A stretch of DNA of 64,000 bases from Paracoccus onchidii (lineage in GTDB: Bacteria; Pseudomonadota; Alphaproteobacteria; Rhodobacterales; Rhodobacteraceae). A program made the translations under genes and the position numbers. Each line of letters opens with the position of its first letter. Within the stretch, counting starts at the first letter, position 1. The stretch spans positions 1 to 64,000 of the forward strand of contig NZ_JAQBIE010000017.1 in the NCBI RefSeq assembly GCF_028294535.1, read 5' to 3'. This document shows positions 1 through 9,292 of this stretch, in pieces. The notes under the pieces are model-generated. The model saw nothing but the letters and a program-made list of their open reading frames with translations. It was not told where the DNA came from and searched no databases.

Positions 1-105
1 GGCAGCCTCAAGGATTGGCGGCGTGTGGCGACCCGCTATGACCGATGCCCCGTGGTGTTCCTATCGGCCATCGCCCTCGCGGCGACCGTAATCTATTGGT
101 TATGA
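1..105 (+). pseudogene. IS5-family transposase, C-terminal end only (cut by window edge)
   Basis: Frame 1 is open from the first base to a TGA at 103-105 and reads ...LKDWRRVATRYDRC...FLSAIALAATVIYWL. This matches the usual C-terminus of IS5-family (IS427-like group) transposase OrfB, with the conserved DWRRVATRYDR segment that belongs to the last part of the DDE domain. The GAATCCTGACCCTAG sequence at about 104-119, overlapping the stop, looks like the terminal inverted repeat of such elements. The rest of the element lies outside the window, so it is not possible to say whether it is intact. Confidence 0.75.
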
Positions 106-154
106 ATCCTGACCCTAGCGGTGTCGCTAGTGCTATGTTGGATGTGGATGGGCC

Positions 155-420
155 ATGCGGGGTGAGGTTCCCGGGATTGAGCAGCGGCGGTTTTAGTGCG
201 AAGATCAGCAGCTCAAGATCGTATTGGCGGTTGGCGTTGAAGGTGCGACGGTCACCGCAGCGCCACGAGGTCTTCCACCGGCAGATCTACGCTTGGCGGC
301 GCGAGTTGAAAAAGTAGGCTGTGATGGCCGGACGATGGCGCGATTTTCTTCGCCGATCAGCGTTCCTGCCGCGGAGCGCACGCCCGCAGGGCGGCCCGCC
401 GGGCCCTTGCGCGGTTAGCA
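155..420 (+). pseudogene. IS66-type TnpA (orfA) remnant, broken by a stop and a frameshift
   Basis: Reading from the ATG at 155 gives a start like IS66 accessory protein TnpA: an arginine-rich stretch, then LKIVLAVGVEGATVT. An in-frame TAG at about 194 interrupts it. The conserved HRQIYAWRRELKK helix-turn-helix end appears in another frame (to 317), so there is also at least one frameshift. The homologous part fades out before about 420. It is a decayed fragment with no tnpB or tnpC beside it, sandwiched between the IS5 end and the IS3 remnant. Confidence 0.6.
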
Positions 421-1707
421 ATGCCAGAAAGACATCGACTGATGGCGCCCAGACCGGGGCGCGCCTCCTGCGTACGCACAACTGATCCAATTATTCCACC
501 TGCGGATAACCCGGCTCCAGAAGCAGTTGCTCTGCCTTCCAACTCTGGACCACCCGAGGCTGGGGTTTTCGGGCTTTGCCCACGGTGACGGGCTGGTTGC
601 GTCACGGTGAAAGTGAAGCGCGCCCGGGGCTTTGGGTCCGATGGTGCTGTGTGGTCTGTCGTCGTTGTCGTGTCCACGCCAATCCTCCAGCTTTTCACCG
701 GCATCTGCCAGGTTCATGAACCAATGCGCATTCAGGCATTCGGATCCAGGCTTGCTGTTGAATGGAAGGAGGATCAGAAAACAGTCTGGGGGACTGTTTT
801 CCCGACGCAAGATGAACCCCGTTGTCAGTCGGTTGGCCCGGTCGTGAGACGTCGCCGTGAGCAGTCCAGGGTCATACCCTTTGCGCAGGCCCGGAAAACG
901 AGGTCACGAGACAGGAATCCGGTTCCGTTATCGCCCCTTGTCGTCTTCGGACAACCGATCTGGGCACATCTTTTCCAAGGTCTGGGCGACGCCTTCGCCA
1001 CGCGAGCTGACGCGGGCATCCCGGGCCAGACAGAGGCGCGTGGGTGTCGACGGCCGTCAGAATGCACCGCTTTTGCCCCGAGCGAGCTGATCATGGACAT
1101 TCGCCCGGACATCGCTTGGCCCGACGGCTTCTGCCCGATCCTCTCGCAGCGTCGCCTTCACACGCCTTTTCGGCGTCCTGTTTCTCAACTGCATGCCCAT
1201 CGCCCTGTAAACACGAGAGGTTTTCTTGATGCTGCGGCGCCAACCATCGCGATCAGGGACAACATGCACGCGTCGATATCCGTATCGAACAGGCGTTTCG
1301 CAGATCTCCTTGATCCGCGCCTGTCACACGCTGCCGGATCCGTGCGGCGGGACTGGTCGCACTAGCCGGAGCAGTCAATTCGCAGGCCCCACAAGCCCTG
1401 CGGATCGAGACCGCCCAAGCCGCGCAACGCGTCCGTTCCGGCCTCAGCGTTTTCGGCGGATGACATCCTGAAGCATTTCGCGCGCCGGCGTCAGGTCCGC
1501 AACGATCTTCTTGAGCGGCGAATTCTCGTCCGCAAGCAGCGTCAGCCGGCGCATCTCGTCGGGCAATGGCCCGCCATACCGCTTCCACTTGAAACAGGCC
1601 GCCTGACTGATCCCAGCCTTCCGGCAGATCTCGACAACCGGCATTCCGTCTTCGCCTTACCGCAAGATGAACGATTTCTGCGCGGCCGTGAACTTCGATG
1701 CTTTCAT
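421..1707 (-). pseudogene. Degenerate IS3-family (IS407-like) insertion sequence, orfA + orfB
   Basis: On the minus strand orfA begins at the ATG at 1707 (MKASKFTAAQKSFILR), hits a TAA, then continues as MPVVEICRKAGISQ...RMLQDVIRRKR to the TGA at 1444. This is the IS3 OrfA helix-turn-helix and leucine-zipper pattern. OrfB pieces follow in several frames: SIRRACGAC, then RNRTPKRRVKATLREDR, then a DDE-core part with RGDNGTGFLSRDL, and finally SECLNAHWFMNLADAGEKLEDWR with DDRPHSTIG. At least one in-frame stop and several frameshifts make it inactive. Clear terminal repeats were not found by eye; candidate ends are near 545 and 1765. Confidence 0.85.
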
Positions 1708-1823
1708 GCGTTTGCGCCCCTTTCCCAGCCAGGAAAGTCTACCTGAAAACTCCAGATCCAAATGAGCCAGTTCTCAGGGGGAAAAGCAGGGGGCGGGCGG
1801 AGCAAGACAGTGACATGTTGCGC

Positions 1824-2576
1824 TTACGGCATCAGGCGCCAGAAGAAGATCGCGGCCATGCCGAAGCCGATCACCGCGATCAGCAGGCGCAGGACCTGTC
1901 GCGGAATGAGGCGCGCGACAGGGGCGCCCGCATAGCCGCCGATGATGGTGCCCAAGGCAAGCACGGCACAGGGAAGCCAGACGATCTTGTCGCCCCCCGA
2001 AAAGACGATGGCTGCAACAACCGACAAGGCGAAGCTGAGCCAGCTTTTCAACCCGTTCATCTGATGCAGATCTGTCATGCCCCACATGGCGAACACGGCC
2101 AGCATCACGATCCCTAAACCGCCGTTGAAATAACCGCCATAGATTGCCATCGGCAGCAACGTGGCCAGGCTGAACGGGGTGACGGCTCGGCTCCAACGGA
2201 GTGCCTGGCGGCGGAAGGTGTCGGACCAGTAGAACAGGATCGTGGCGGCCAGCAACAGGAAGGGGACCAAGACAGAGAACGCATCGTTTGAGCTGACCAG
2301 CAACAACACGCAACCCATAGCCCCGCCCAACATTGTCCATATGGTCAATGACCACAGGGGCGCGTCATTCATTGCCCTCAAGTCCTGTCGAAATCCCCAG
2401 GTTGCCGCCAGATAGCCGGGCAGGGCAGCGACGGTCGAGGTGGCGTTTGCAGCGACGGGTGGAACGCCAATAAAGACCAGTGCGGGAAACGTGACAAATG
2501 TCCCTCCGCCAGCGACCGCATTCAACATGCCGCCAACCACCCCGGCGCAGAACAGCAGGGCGAATTCCAGCAGCAT
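1824..2576 (-). CDS. TauE/SafE-family sulfite/organosulfonate exporter-like membrane protein
   Basis: A 250-residue, strongly hydrophobic protein with about eight predicted membrane segments. The N-terminus carries the TauE/SafE hallmark of a glycine-rich stretch (GGMLNAVAGGGTFVTFPAL) followed by a PPVAANATSTVA motif. Family members are thought to export sulfite, sulfoacetate or other small anions from the cytoplasm; the substrate here is unknown. The start is supported by a GGAG about 9 bases upstream. It is a single gene flanked by the IS remnants and tRNA-Gly. A second, different TauE/SafE paralogue lies at 16761-17510. Confidence 0.85.
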   Translation of the reverse strand: MLLEFALLFCAGVVGGMLNAVAGGGTFVTFPALVFIGVPPVAANATSTVAALPGYLAATWGFRQDLRAMNDAPLWSLTIWTMLGGAMGCVLLLVSSNDAFSVLVPFLLLAATILFYWSDTFRRQALRWSRAVTPFSLATLLPMAIYGGYFNGGLGIVMLAVFAMWGMTDLHQMNGLKSWLSFALSVVAAIVFSGGDKIVWLPCAVLALGTIIGGYAGAPVARLIPRQVLRLLIAVIGFGMAAIFFWRLMP

Positions 2577-2602
2577 GCGTGAACTCCGACGACGGGGAAG
2601 AC

Positions 2603-2676
2603 TGGAGCGGGTGAAGGGAATCGAACCCTCGTCGTTAGCTTGGGAAGCTACTGCTCTACCATTGAGCTACACCCGC
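2603..2676 (-). tRNA. tRNA-Gly (anticodon CCC)
   Basis: A 74-nt cloverleaf can be folded on the minus strand. The acceptor stem is GCGGGTG/CACCCGC with discriminator T and an encoded CCA (2603-2605). The D-arm is GCTC/GAGC, the T-arm loop is TTCGATT, and the anticodon loop TTCCCAA gives CCC, which reads the GGG glycine codon. The outermost anticodon-stem pair (27-43) is G-A, a mismatch; the other stems pair well. Confidence 0.95.
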
Positions 2677-2834
2677 CGCGACGTTTTTCCTATCGCTTCG
2701 GCAAACCACCTGCAAGTGTTGTTTGAGGCGACCGGGCTTTGGGCAATCAGGCTGGCGCCGGTGCCATTGGTCGCAAATGCCACATGGCGTGACGCATTTG
2801 CCGTTTTCGACCGGATTGCCGCGCGATTAGGCTG

Positions 2835-4880
2835 ATGGTGGCAAGAATGAGGACCGAGATGCCGGATGAAGTCATGGTGGTGTTTACGCCGTCGGGGCGG
2901 CGCGGACGCGTCGAGGCAGGGATTTCTGTTCTTGATGCCGCACGCAAACTGGGCGTCGACCTGAACTCGGTCTGTGGCGGCAGGGGGATTTGCTCGAAAT
3001 GCCTGATCGCACCAACGATCGGTCAGTTTGCCAAACATGGCATGACATCGGGCCCGGATGCGCTGAGCGACTTGAACGAGGTCGAACAGCGCTATGACCG
3101 CATTCGTGGTCTGCCTGACGGGCGGCGTCTGGGGTGTCAGGCCAGGTTGCTGGCGGATGCGGTCATCGACGTGCCGCCGGGAAGCCAGCTGCACCGTCAG
3201 GTCGTCCGTAAATCCGCGGCCGAGCGGGTGATGGAGATGGATCCCGCGGTGCGAAGCTATCTGGTCGAGGTTTGTCAGCCGTCGCTGGAGGACCCCAGCA
3301 GCGATTTTCAACGCTTGTCGGATGCGCTGGCACATCAATGGGGGATCCGCGGGCTTGCGGCTGATCTTGCCGTTCTGGTGCGGGTGCAACAGGTATTGCG
3401 CAAAGGTGGTTGGCAGGTGACCGCCATCATCGGGCATCAGGATGACGGATCGGCCCGCCTGATCGATCTGCGACCCGGCTTTGATCAAAATGCCCTGCTG
3501 GGCCTGGCGATCGATCTGGGAACGACAACGATCGCGGGACATCTTGTCAGCCTGGATGACGGACGGGTGTTGGCATCGAGTGGATTGATGAACCCCCAGA
3601 TCAGGTACGGAGAAGACCTGATGAGCAGGGTCAGCTATGGCATGATGAACGCAGGCGGCGCGCAGGAAATGACCGATTCCGTGCGGGTGGGGTTGGCCGA
3701 ACTGGTGGCGCAACTTAGCGCCGAGGCAGGGCTTTGTGCGGAACAGATCGTTGATGCGACCATCGTCTGCAACCCGGTCATGCATCACCTGCTGCTGGGG
3801 CTGGACCCTGTTGAATTGGGTCAGGCACCGTTTCCACCCGCTATTTCTTCGGCGTTGCATCTTGCGGCCAGCGAATTGCAGATACCGATCAATCCCGGTG
3901 CAACGGTGTATATGCTGCCATTGATTGCGGGGCATGTCGGCGCGGATGCCGCGGCTGTCGTGCTGTCCGAGCAGCCGCAAAAATCGTGCAAACCGGTTCT
4001 GGTGGTTGATGTCGGTACGAATGCTGAACTTGTTCTGGGTGACCGGACGCGGGTTCTGGCCTGCTCATCCCCCACCGGACCGGCCTTCGAGGGCGCGCAG
4101 ATCAGCCATGGACAACGTGCCGCGCCGGGGGCGATCGAACGGGTCCGGATCGATCCACAGACCAAAGAACCCCGGTTTCGGGTTATCGGTATTGATGCAT
4201 GGTCAGATGAGCCCGGCTTTGCAAAGGTGGTTGGTCCGGGCGGGGTGACCGGCATCTGTGGATCCGGGATCATTGAAATCGTTGCAGAAATGCGGATGGC
4301 CGGGATCATGGATCAATCGGGGCTTATCGGTTCGCCCGAACAAACCGGCACCCCCCGTTGCATTGCTGATGGCCGGACCTTTTCCTATGTGCTTCACGAT
4401 GACTCGGCGCAAGGCGGGCCGGTCATTACGGTATCACAAGGTGATATTCGCGCGATCCAGCTTGCGAAATCCGCGGTTCATGCGGGTGCACGCCTGCTGA
4501 TGGATGAGTTTGGAATAGACGAGCTGGATCGGGTTGTGTTGGCGGGGGCGTTCGGTGCCCATATCTCGCCGCTTCACGCGCTCGTTCTCGGGATGATCCC
4601 GAATTGCGATCCTGCGCGCGTCACCAGTGCGGGGAATGCGGCTGGTACCGGGGCCAGAATGGCGCTGTGTTCGCGTGCCGCGCGCCGCGAAATCGAGGCC
4701 CAGGTTCAGCGGATCACGCGTATCGAAACCGCAATCGCCCCCCTGTTCCAGCAACATTTCGTGGCAGCAAACGCGATCCCGCATGCGACGGACCGCTTTG
4801 AGAAACTGGCGGGCCATGTCAGTTTGCCCGAAATCAGTTTTCAGGCGGCCGCAGGACGAAACCGGCGCAGGCGACGTTAG
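2835..4880 (+). CDS. Ferredoxin/ASKHA-domain reductive activator of corrinoid proteins (RACo/RamA-like, DUF4445)
   Basis: 681 residues. The N-terminus (about 13-105) is a plant-type [2Fe-2S] ferredoxin domain with Cys47, Cys53, Cys56 (C-x5-C-x2-C) and Cys101. A linker follows, then a C-terminal ATPase of the ASKHA/DUF4445 family. Its phosphate-binding motifs are AIDLGTTTIAG (about 225) and VVDVGTNAEL (about 390), and its adenosine motif is LAGAFGAHI (about 570). Proteins of this class use ATP to reduce inactive Co(II) corrinoid methyltransfer proteins back to Co(I). No corrinoid protein is adjacent; the methyl-transfer genes at 36412-38573 are the likely partners. The ATG at 2847 or 2859 is an alternative start, since the Shine-Dalgarno is weak. 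Confidence 0.85.
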   Translation: MVARMRTEMPDEVMVVFTPSGRRGRVEAGISVLDAARKLGVDLNSVCGGRGICSKCLIAPTIGQFAKHGMTSGPDALSDLNEVEQRYDRIRGLPDGRRLGCQARLLADAVIDVPPGSQLHRQVVRKSAAERVMEMDPAVRSYLVEVCQPSLEDPSSDFQRLSDALAHQWGIRGLAADLAVLVRVQQVLRKGGWQVTAIIGHQDDGSARLIDLRPGFDQNALLGLAIDLGTTTIAGHLVSLDDGRVLASSGLMNPQIRYGEDLMSRVSYGMMNAGGAQEMTDSVRVGLAELVAQLSAEAGLCAEQIVDATIVCNPVMHHLLLGLDPVELGQAPFPPAISSALHLAASELQIPINPGATVYMLPLIAGHVGADAAAVVLSEQPQKSCKPVLVVDVGTNAELVLGDRTRVLACSSPTGPAFEGAQISHGQRAAPGAIERVRIDPQTKEPRFRVIGIDAWSDEPGFAKVVGPGGVTGICGSGIIEIVAEMRMAGIMDQSGLIGSPEQTGTPRCIADGRTFSYVLHDDSAQGGPVITVSQGDIRAIQLAKSAVHAGARLLMDEFGIDELDRVVLAGAFGAHISPLHALVLGMIPNCDPARVTSAGNAAGTGARMALCSRAARREIEAQVQRITRIETAIAPLFQQHFVAANAIPHATDRFEKLAGHVSLPEISFQAAAGRNRRRRR

Positions 4881-5410
4881 CTGCGCAGACCCGTGACCTT
4901 CAACAATCCCTTGCGCTTGGCCTCATAGTAGTAGCCGCGTGCATACCACATCACCGTGTCATCGGGATCGCCTTCGGCCACCAGCCAGGCACCGCGCAAG
5001 TATTTGACGCCATAGCGCAGATTGGTATCCGCATCCAACAATCCCGACGCAGGACCGCGATACCCCATCGTGCGGGCGGTCTGGGGCAGGATCTGCATCA
5101 GACCGTAATAGGGGCCATTGCGGGCCTCGGGGCGATGCGTGGATTCACGGATGACGACGCGTTGAACGATTTCGGCGGGAACGCCGTAATGGCGCGACCA
5201 ATAGTTGATACGACTACGCAGATACGGGGTCTCGTTCGGATACAACCCGTTTGCGCCCAACCCCGGCGGCACCTGTTGTGATCGGGGCTGGCTGCGCCCG
5301 CAGGCTGCCAAAGCCAGACAACCCAGCAGCATTGCGCGACGACCAAGCCCATGGCGGTGGTCGCCGCCATGGGGAAGGGGGGCTGCAAAAACCCGCCGCA
5401 GTTCAGACAT
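4877..5410 (-). CDS. Lytic transglycosylase-domain lipoprotein
   Basis: 177 residues. It has an arginine-containing N-terminus and a lipoprotein signal ending in LALAAC (lipobox Cys37). An SLT-type lytic transglycosylase domain follows, with the catalytic glutamate in VVIRES (Glu89), then [13 protein letters not shown] and LRYGVKYL. Such enzymes cleave the MurNAc-GlcNAc bond of peptidoglycan to form 1,6-anhydro ends. The gene end converges with the corrinoid activator, overlapping its last 4 bases, and its start overlaps the 3' end of lpdA by 8 bases. It is short for the family, so it is a compact single-domain form. An internal start just before the signal peptide is possible. Confidence 0.85.
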   Translation of the reverse strand: MSELRRVFAAPLPHGGDHRHGLGRRAMLLGCLALAACGRSQPRSQQVPPGLGANGLYPNETPYLRSRINYWSRHYGVPAEIVQRVVIRESTHRPEARNGPYYGLMQILPQTARTMGYRGPASGLLDADTNLRYGVKYLRGAWLVAEGDPDDTVMWYARGYYYEAKRKGLLKVTGLRS

Positions 5411-6797
5411 GGATTGCGCCGTCTCCGCATGCCAATGCAGCTTCGCGAACGGCTTCCGATGTCGTCGGATGAGCGTGGCAGGTCAGTGCGACATCCTCGG
5501 CCGAGGCACCGAATTCCATCGCAACGCAGATTTCGTGGATCATCTCGCCGGCGTTGGGGCCGACGATATGGCAACCCAGAACACGGTCGGTCTCGGCATC
5601 TGCGATCAGCTTGACGAAGCCATCCGCCTGCATCATGGCCTTCGCCCGTGCATTGCCCATGAACGGAAATTTACCAATCTTGACCTTGTGACCGGCCTCT
5701 TTCGCCGCGGCTTCGGTCAAGCCGACATTGGCCACTTCGGGCGTCGTGTAGATGACGCCTGGAATGACGTCATAATTGACATGGCCATGCTTGCCCGCGA
5801 TCACTTCGGCAACGGCCATGCCCTCGTCTTCGGCCTTGTGGGCCAGCATCGGACCGGGGACACAATCGCCGATGGCATAGATGCCTTTGACATTCGTTGC
5901 CCAATGCTTGTCGATCTTCACGAAACCCCGATCGGTCAGTTCCACGCCCAGTTTGTCGAGTCCGACATTGTCGACCTTTGGGCGACGCCCGGTGGCCACC
6001 AGAACGCACTCGGCCTCGATGCTGTGTTCGCTGTCATCTTTTTTCAGCGCATAGGTCACGGTTGCCTTGCCCTTGCCGACGCTGGTGCCTTTGACCGCGG
6101 CACCCAGGACGAATTTTAGACCTTGCTTGGTCAGAACCTTCTGGAACTGTTTCTGGACCTCGGCATCCATTCCGGGCGTGATGACGTCAAGATATTCGAC
6201 TACCGTGACCTCGGCGCCGAGGCGGGAATAGACGGACCCCAGTTCCAGGCCGATCACCCCCGCGCCAATGACGACCATCGATTTCGGGATCTTGGGCAAT
6301 GCAAGCGCACCGGTTGAATCAACAACAATTCCGGTGTCGTTATCCACGTCGACTCCGGGAAGGCTGGAGGGCACGGAACCCGTCGCAAGGACGATGTTCT
6401 TGGTTTCATGCACCGTATCGCCAACCTTGACCTTTCCGGCGGCTTCGATGGTGGCCCATCCCTTCAGCCAATCGATCTTGTTCTTCTTGAACAGGAATTC
6501 GACGCCCTTGGTATTGCCGGCCACGGTTTCGGCCTTGTAGTTCAACATCTTTTCCCAATCGACTTTCACCTTGGCGCCGGTCAGGCCCATCTTGTCAAAG
6601 TTCTCATGGGTTTCATGCAGCATGTGGCTGGCGTGCAGCAGTGCCTTGGACGGGATGCATCCCACATTCAGGCAGGTGCCGCCAAGGGTTTCGCGACCTT
6701 CGACACATGCGACTTTCAAGCCAAGCTGTGCGGCACGGATCGCGCAGACATAGCCGCCGGGTCCGGCGCCGATCACGATCAGATCATAGGTGGACAT
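5403..6797 (-). CDS. lpdA: Dihydrolipoyl dehydrogenase (E3)
   Basis: 464 residues from the ATG at 6797, chosen because AAGGAG lies just upstream; the longer reading frame to 6839 lacks such a site. Shows the FAD Rossmann motif GAGPGGY, the redox-active disulfide [12 protein letters not shown] (Cys42 and Cys47), the NAD-binding [13 protein letters not shown] and the C-terminal HAHPTTSE that supplies the active-site base pair. It reoxidises dihydrolipoamide on the E2 component (OdhB, 7762-9288) and transfers electrons to NAD+. It is part of the 2-oxoglutarate dehydrogenase region but is separated from odhB by two small genes. Confidence 0.96.
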   Translation of the reverse strand: MSTYDLIVIGAGPGGYVCAIRAAQLGLKVACVEGRETLGGTCLNVGCIPSKALLHASHMLHETHENFDKMGLTGAKVKVDWEKMLNYKAETVAGNTKGVEFLFKKNKIDWLKGWATIEAAGKVKVGDTVHETKNIVLATGSVPSSLPGVDVDNDTGIVVDSTGALALPKIPKSMVVIGAGVIGLELGSVYSRLGAEVTVVEYLDVITPGMDAEVQKQFQKVLTKQGLKFVLGAAVKGTSVGKGKATVTYALKKDDSEHSIEAECVLVATGRRPKVDNVGLDKLGVELTDRGFVKIDKHWATNVKGIYAIGDCVPGPMLAHKAEDEGMAVAEVIAGKHGHVNYDVIPGVIYTTPEVANVGLTEAAAKEAGHKVKIGKFPFMGNARAKAMMQADGFVKLIADAETDRVLGCHIVGPNAGEMIHEICVAMEFGASAEDVALTCHAHPTTSEAVREAALACGDGAIHV

Positions 6798-6897
6798 GGC
6801 TTTCTCCTTCTTGTCCCTCGGACCCCGCGAGGCGTCCACATCATAGGTCGGGCTGATGGCTGAAGATCAGGTCAGGCCCGGATTACGGTGACCGCGC

Positions 6898-7290
6898 CTA
6901 GATCAGCGCCGCCAAAATCATTGTCATGGTGGCCGCAAAGCCGATCGCCCAGATGATCGAACGCCACGGCACCCAGCCGAAGACATATGCCGGAACATAA
7001 AGGACCCGGGCAGCGAGATAGATCCAGGCACATAGGGCTGTCATTCCCGACGCGGCGTCGCCAAGCGTCACGACAACCACCGCGATGATGAACAGGATCA
7101 AACCTTCGAAATGGTTGTTGAGTGCGCGCTGCAACCGACCGGGAATGCCGGTCAATGCAGGTGTGCGATCACGGGGACCCATTGCCACATGCGGTCCGAC
7201 CTGACGGTTCGCGGCAACCGAATAGGCGACGAACTGCAATCCTTGCAGCAATCCCGCCAGCGCCAATGCAGTCAACTCGGTCGTCATCAT
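6898..7290 (-). CDS. MAPEG-family membrane protein
   Basis: 130 residues with four hydrophobic segments. It matches the MAPEG fold (membrane-associated proteins in eicosanoid and glutathione metabolism) in length and in the signature region RALNNHFEGLILF followed by ARVLYVPAYVFGW. Function in bacteria is poorly defined; some members have glutathione transferase or peroxidase activity. Its ATG overlaps the stop of the upstream 84-residue gene (ATGA, 7287-7290), so the two are co-transcribed and translationally coupled between odhB and lpdA. Confidence 0.85.
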   Translation of the reverse strand: MMTTELTALALAGLLQGLQFVAYSVAANRQVGPHVAMGPRDRTPALTGIPGRLQRALNNHFEGLILFIIAVVVVTLGDAASGMTALCAWIYLAARVLYVPAYVFGWVPWRSIIWAIGFAATMTMILAALI

Positions 7291-7541
7291 GCGGTCTCGA
7301 CGAAATGATAATCAGTCTTGATGACCCCGCCATGGCTGTAAAAAACACCTGCGGCCCCTTGCAGATAGTCGCGCGCCGCCTTCGTGTCGCTGACGCTGAA
7401 CAACGCCCAGGCATTGCGGTCGTCTTCCCGCCACAGCTGCAACAGCGAAAGGCCGTTATTGGCACGATCTTCGGCATCCGCGTCGAATGCCGTCTTGAAG
7501 GCGGCATATTCGGCAACGTTGTATCGGGCAATCATCTGCAT
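7287..7541 (-). CDS. Small conserved-looking protein of unknown function
   Basis: 84 residues, not recognised with certainty. The pattern MIARYNVAEYAAFKTAFDA with a hydrophobic LWREDDRNAWALFSVSD middle and a YFHF-like end resembles small dimeric alpha-beta barrel (ABM/antibiotic biosynthesis monooxygenase-like) proteins, but this is a shape impression only. It overlaps the downstream MAPEG gene by 4 bases. A 220-bp gap separates it from odhB; that gap contains no gene and no convincing terminator. Confidence 0.6.
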   Translation of the reverse strand: MQMIARYNVAEYAAFKTAFDADAEDRANNGLSLLQLWREDDRNAWALFSVSDTKAARDYLQGAAGVFYSHGGVIKTDYHFVETA

Positions 7542-7761
7542 GGCGTTTCACCCCTTCCATCCTGAACCGGGCATCCCGGCGCGGCAAAGAAATGTCGTCG
7601 CCAAGATCGTGTGCCCGTGTTCAAACGACCCAACAGGAAAGCGGTTCCGAACCAGGCTATCCGCGCCGGGCTGCAAAATGTGTTCGGACGGGGAAAAGCA
7701 AGCATTGCACGACCCTCGGGCGGGAAGTGGCCGGGCGTATACCGCCCGACCGATGATGATA

Positions 7762-9288
7762 TCAAAGATCCATCAGCAGGCGGCGCGGATCTTCCAGCGC
7801 CTCTTTCACGCGCACCAGGAAGGTCACGGCGCCTTTGCCGTCGACGATGCGGTGGTCATAGGACAGCGCCAGATACATCATCGGGCGAATGACGATCTCG
7901 CCGCCGACGACCATCGGGCGTTCCTGGATCTTGTGCATGCCCAGGATGCCGGACTGCGGAGGGTTCAGGATCGGCGAGGACATCAGCGAGCCATAGACGC
8001 CACCATTTGAGATGGTGAAGGTGCCGCCCTGCATTTCCGCCATCGACAGCTTGCCGTCGCGACCCTTCTTGCCAAGCTCGCCGATTTCCTTCTCGATCGC
8101 GGCAAAGCTTTTCTGATCGGCATCGCGCACGACCGGAACGACCAGCCCCGAGGGCGTGCCCACGGCGACGCCCATGTTGACGAAGTTCTTGTATACCACG
8201 TCGGTGCCATCGATTTCGGCGTTGACCTCGGGGACTTCCTTCAGCGCGTGGCAGCAGGCCTTCACGAAGAAGGACATGAAGCCCAGCTTGACCTTGTGCT
8301 TCTTTTCGAAGGCGTCCTTGTATTCGTTGCGCAGGCCCATGACGCCGGACATGTCGGCCTCGTTATAGGTGGTCAGCATCGCCGCGGTGTTCTGCGCGTC
8401 CTTCAGACGGCGGGCGATGGTCTGGCGCAGACGGGTCATCTTGACGCGCTCTTCGCGGGCCGCGTCCTCGGGCGCCCACGGCGCGCGAGGTGCTGCCGCC
8501 GACGGTTTCGGTGCAGCGGCGGCCTTGGCCACGTCTTCCTTCATGACGCGCCCGTCGCGGCCCGATCCCTGCACCTCGTCGCGGCTGACGCCTTTTTCGG
8601 CCATGGCTTTCTTGGCCGAAGGCGCATCCTCGACATCCTTGCGCGGGGTCATTTCCTCGGGGCCGGCATTCGCTGCACGTTCCGATGGCGCGGCGGGGGC
8701 GGGCTGACTGCCGGCGGCACCTTCGGCGATAACGGCCAGCTTGGCGGTCGCATCGACGGTCGCACCTTCCTCGGCGAGGATTTCGGTCAGAACACCGGCA
8801 CTCGGGGCGGGAACTTCGACCGAAACCTTGTCGGTTTCCAGCTCGCACAGCATTTCATCGGCGGCAACCTGATCACCGACCTTCTTGAACCAGGTGGCAA
8901 CGGTCGCTTCGGTGACGCTTTCACCAAGTGAGGGGACCATCACGTCCACGGGTTTGCCGCTCATGTTCTTGTTGTCCTCCGAGGAAGTCTGCGCCGCGCT
9001 CTGTTCGGCTTTGGGTTGGGATTTCGGGGTGGCACTGCTTGCGGCGCTGCCGGCTTCGTCGATTTGCGCCAGCAATGCATCGGGGGCTACGGTGTCGCCT
9101 TCCGCGGCAACAATCTCGGCCAGCACCCCGGCGGCGGGGCTGGGAACCTCGACCGTTACCTTGTCGGTTTCCAGTTCGCACAGCATCTCGTCGACTTCGA
9201 CACGGTCGCCAGGCTTCTTGAACCAGGTGGCAATCGTGGCTTCGGTGACGGATTCGCCCAATGTGGGCACACGCACTTCGGTGGTCAT
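7762..9288 (-). CDS. odhB: 2-oxoglutarate dehydrogenase E2 (dihydrolipoyl succinyltransferase) with two lipoyl domains
   Basis: 508 residues from the ATG at 9288 (AAGGA upstream); a longer frame to 9309 would overlap sucA and is less likely. Two lipoyl domains are present: residues 1-77 with lipoyl-lysine Lys43 and about 113-188 with Lys154, each in CELETDK. A peripheral-subunit-binding segment (about 215-265) and the catalytic domain with C-terminal SYDHRIVDG follow. It transfers the succinyl group from E1 to CoA. Many SucB proteins have one lipoyl domain and about 400 residues. An internal ATG at 8964 with GGAGGA 10 bases upstream would produce just such a form. Confidence 0.95.
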   Translation of the reverse strand: MTTEVRVPTLGESVTEATIATWFKKPGDRVEVDEMLCELETDKVTVEVPSPAAGVLAEIVAAEGDTVAPDALLAQIDEAGSAASSATPKSQPKAEQSAAQTSSEDNKNMSGKPVDVMVPSLGESVTEATVATWFKKVGDQVAADEMLCELETDKVSVEVPAPSAGVLTEILAEEGATVDATAKLAVIAEGAAGSQPAPAAPSERAANAGPEEMTPRKDVEDAPSAKKAMAEKGVSRDEVQGSGRDGRVMKEDVAKAAAAPKPSAAAPRAPWAPEDAAREERVKMTRLRQTIARRLKDAQNTAAMLTTYNEADMSGVMGLRNEYKDAFEKKHKVKLGFMSFFVKACCHALKEVPEVNAEIDGTDVVYKNFVNMGVAVGTPSGLVVPVVRDADQKSFAAIEKEIGELGKKGRDGKLSMAEMQGGTFTISNGGVYGSLMSSPILNPPQSGILGMHKIQERPMVVGGEIVIRPMMYLALSYDHRIVDGKGAVTFLVRVKEALEDPRRLLMDL

Positions 9289-9292
9289 CGGA

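Noticed and set aside
2667..3980. Minus-strand frame opposite the corrinoid activator and tRNA-Gly
   Set aside because: It crosses the tRNA and lacks any recognisable domain.
7733..7749. CGGGCG-TATAC-CGCCCG hairpin after odhB
   Set aside because: Six base pairs and no T-run on the minus strand, so not called a terminator.
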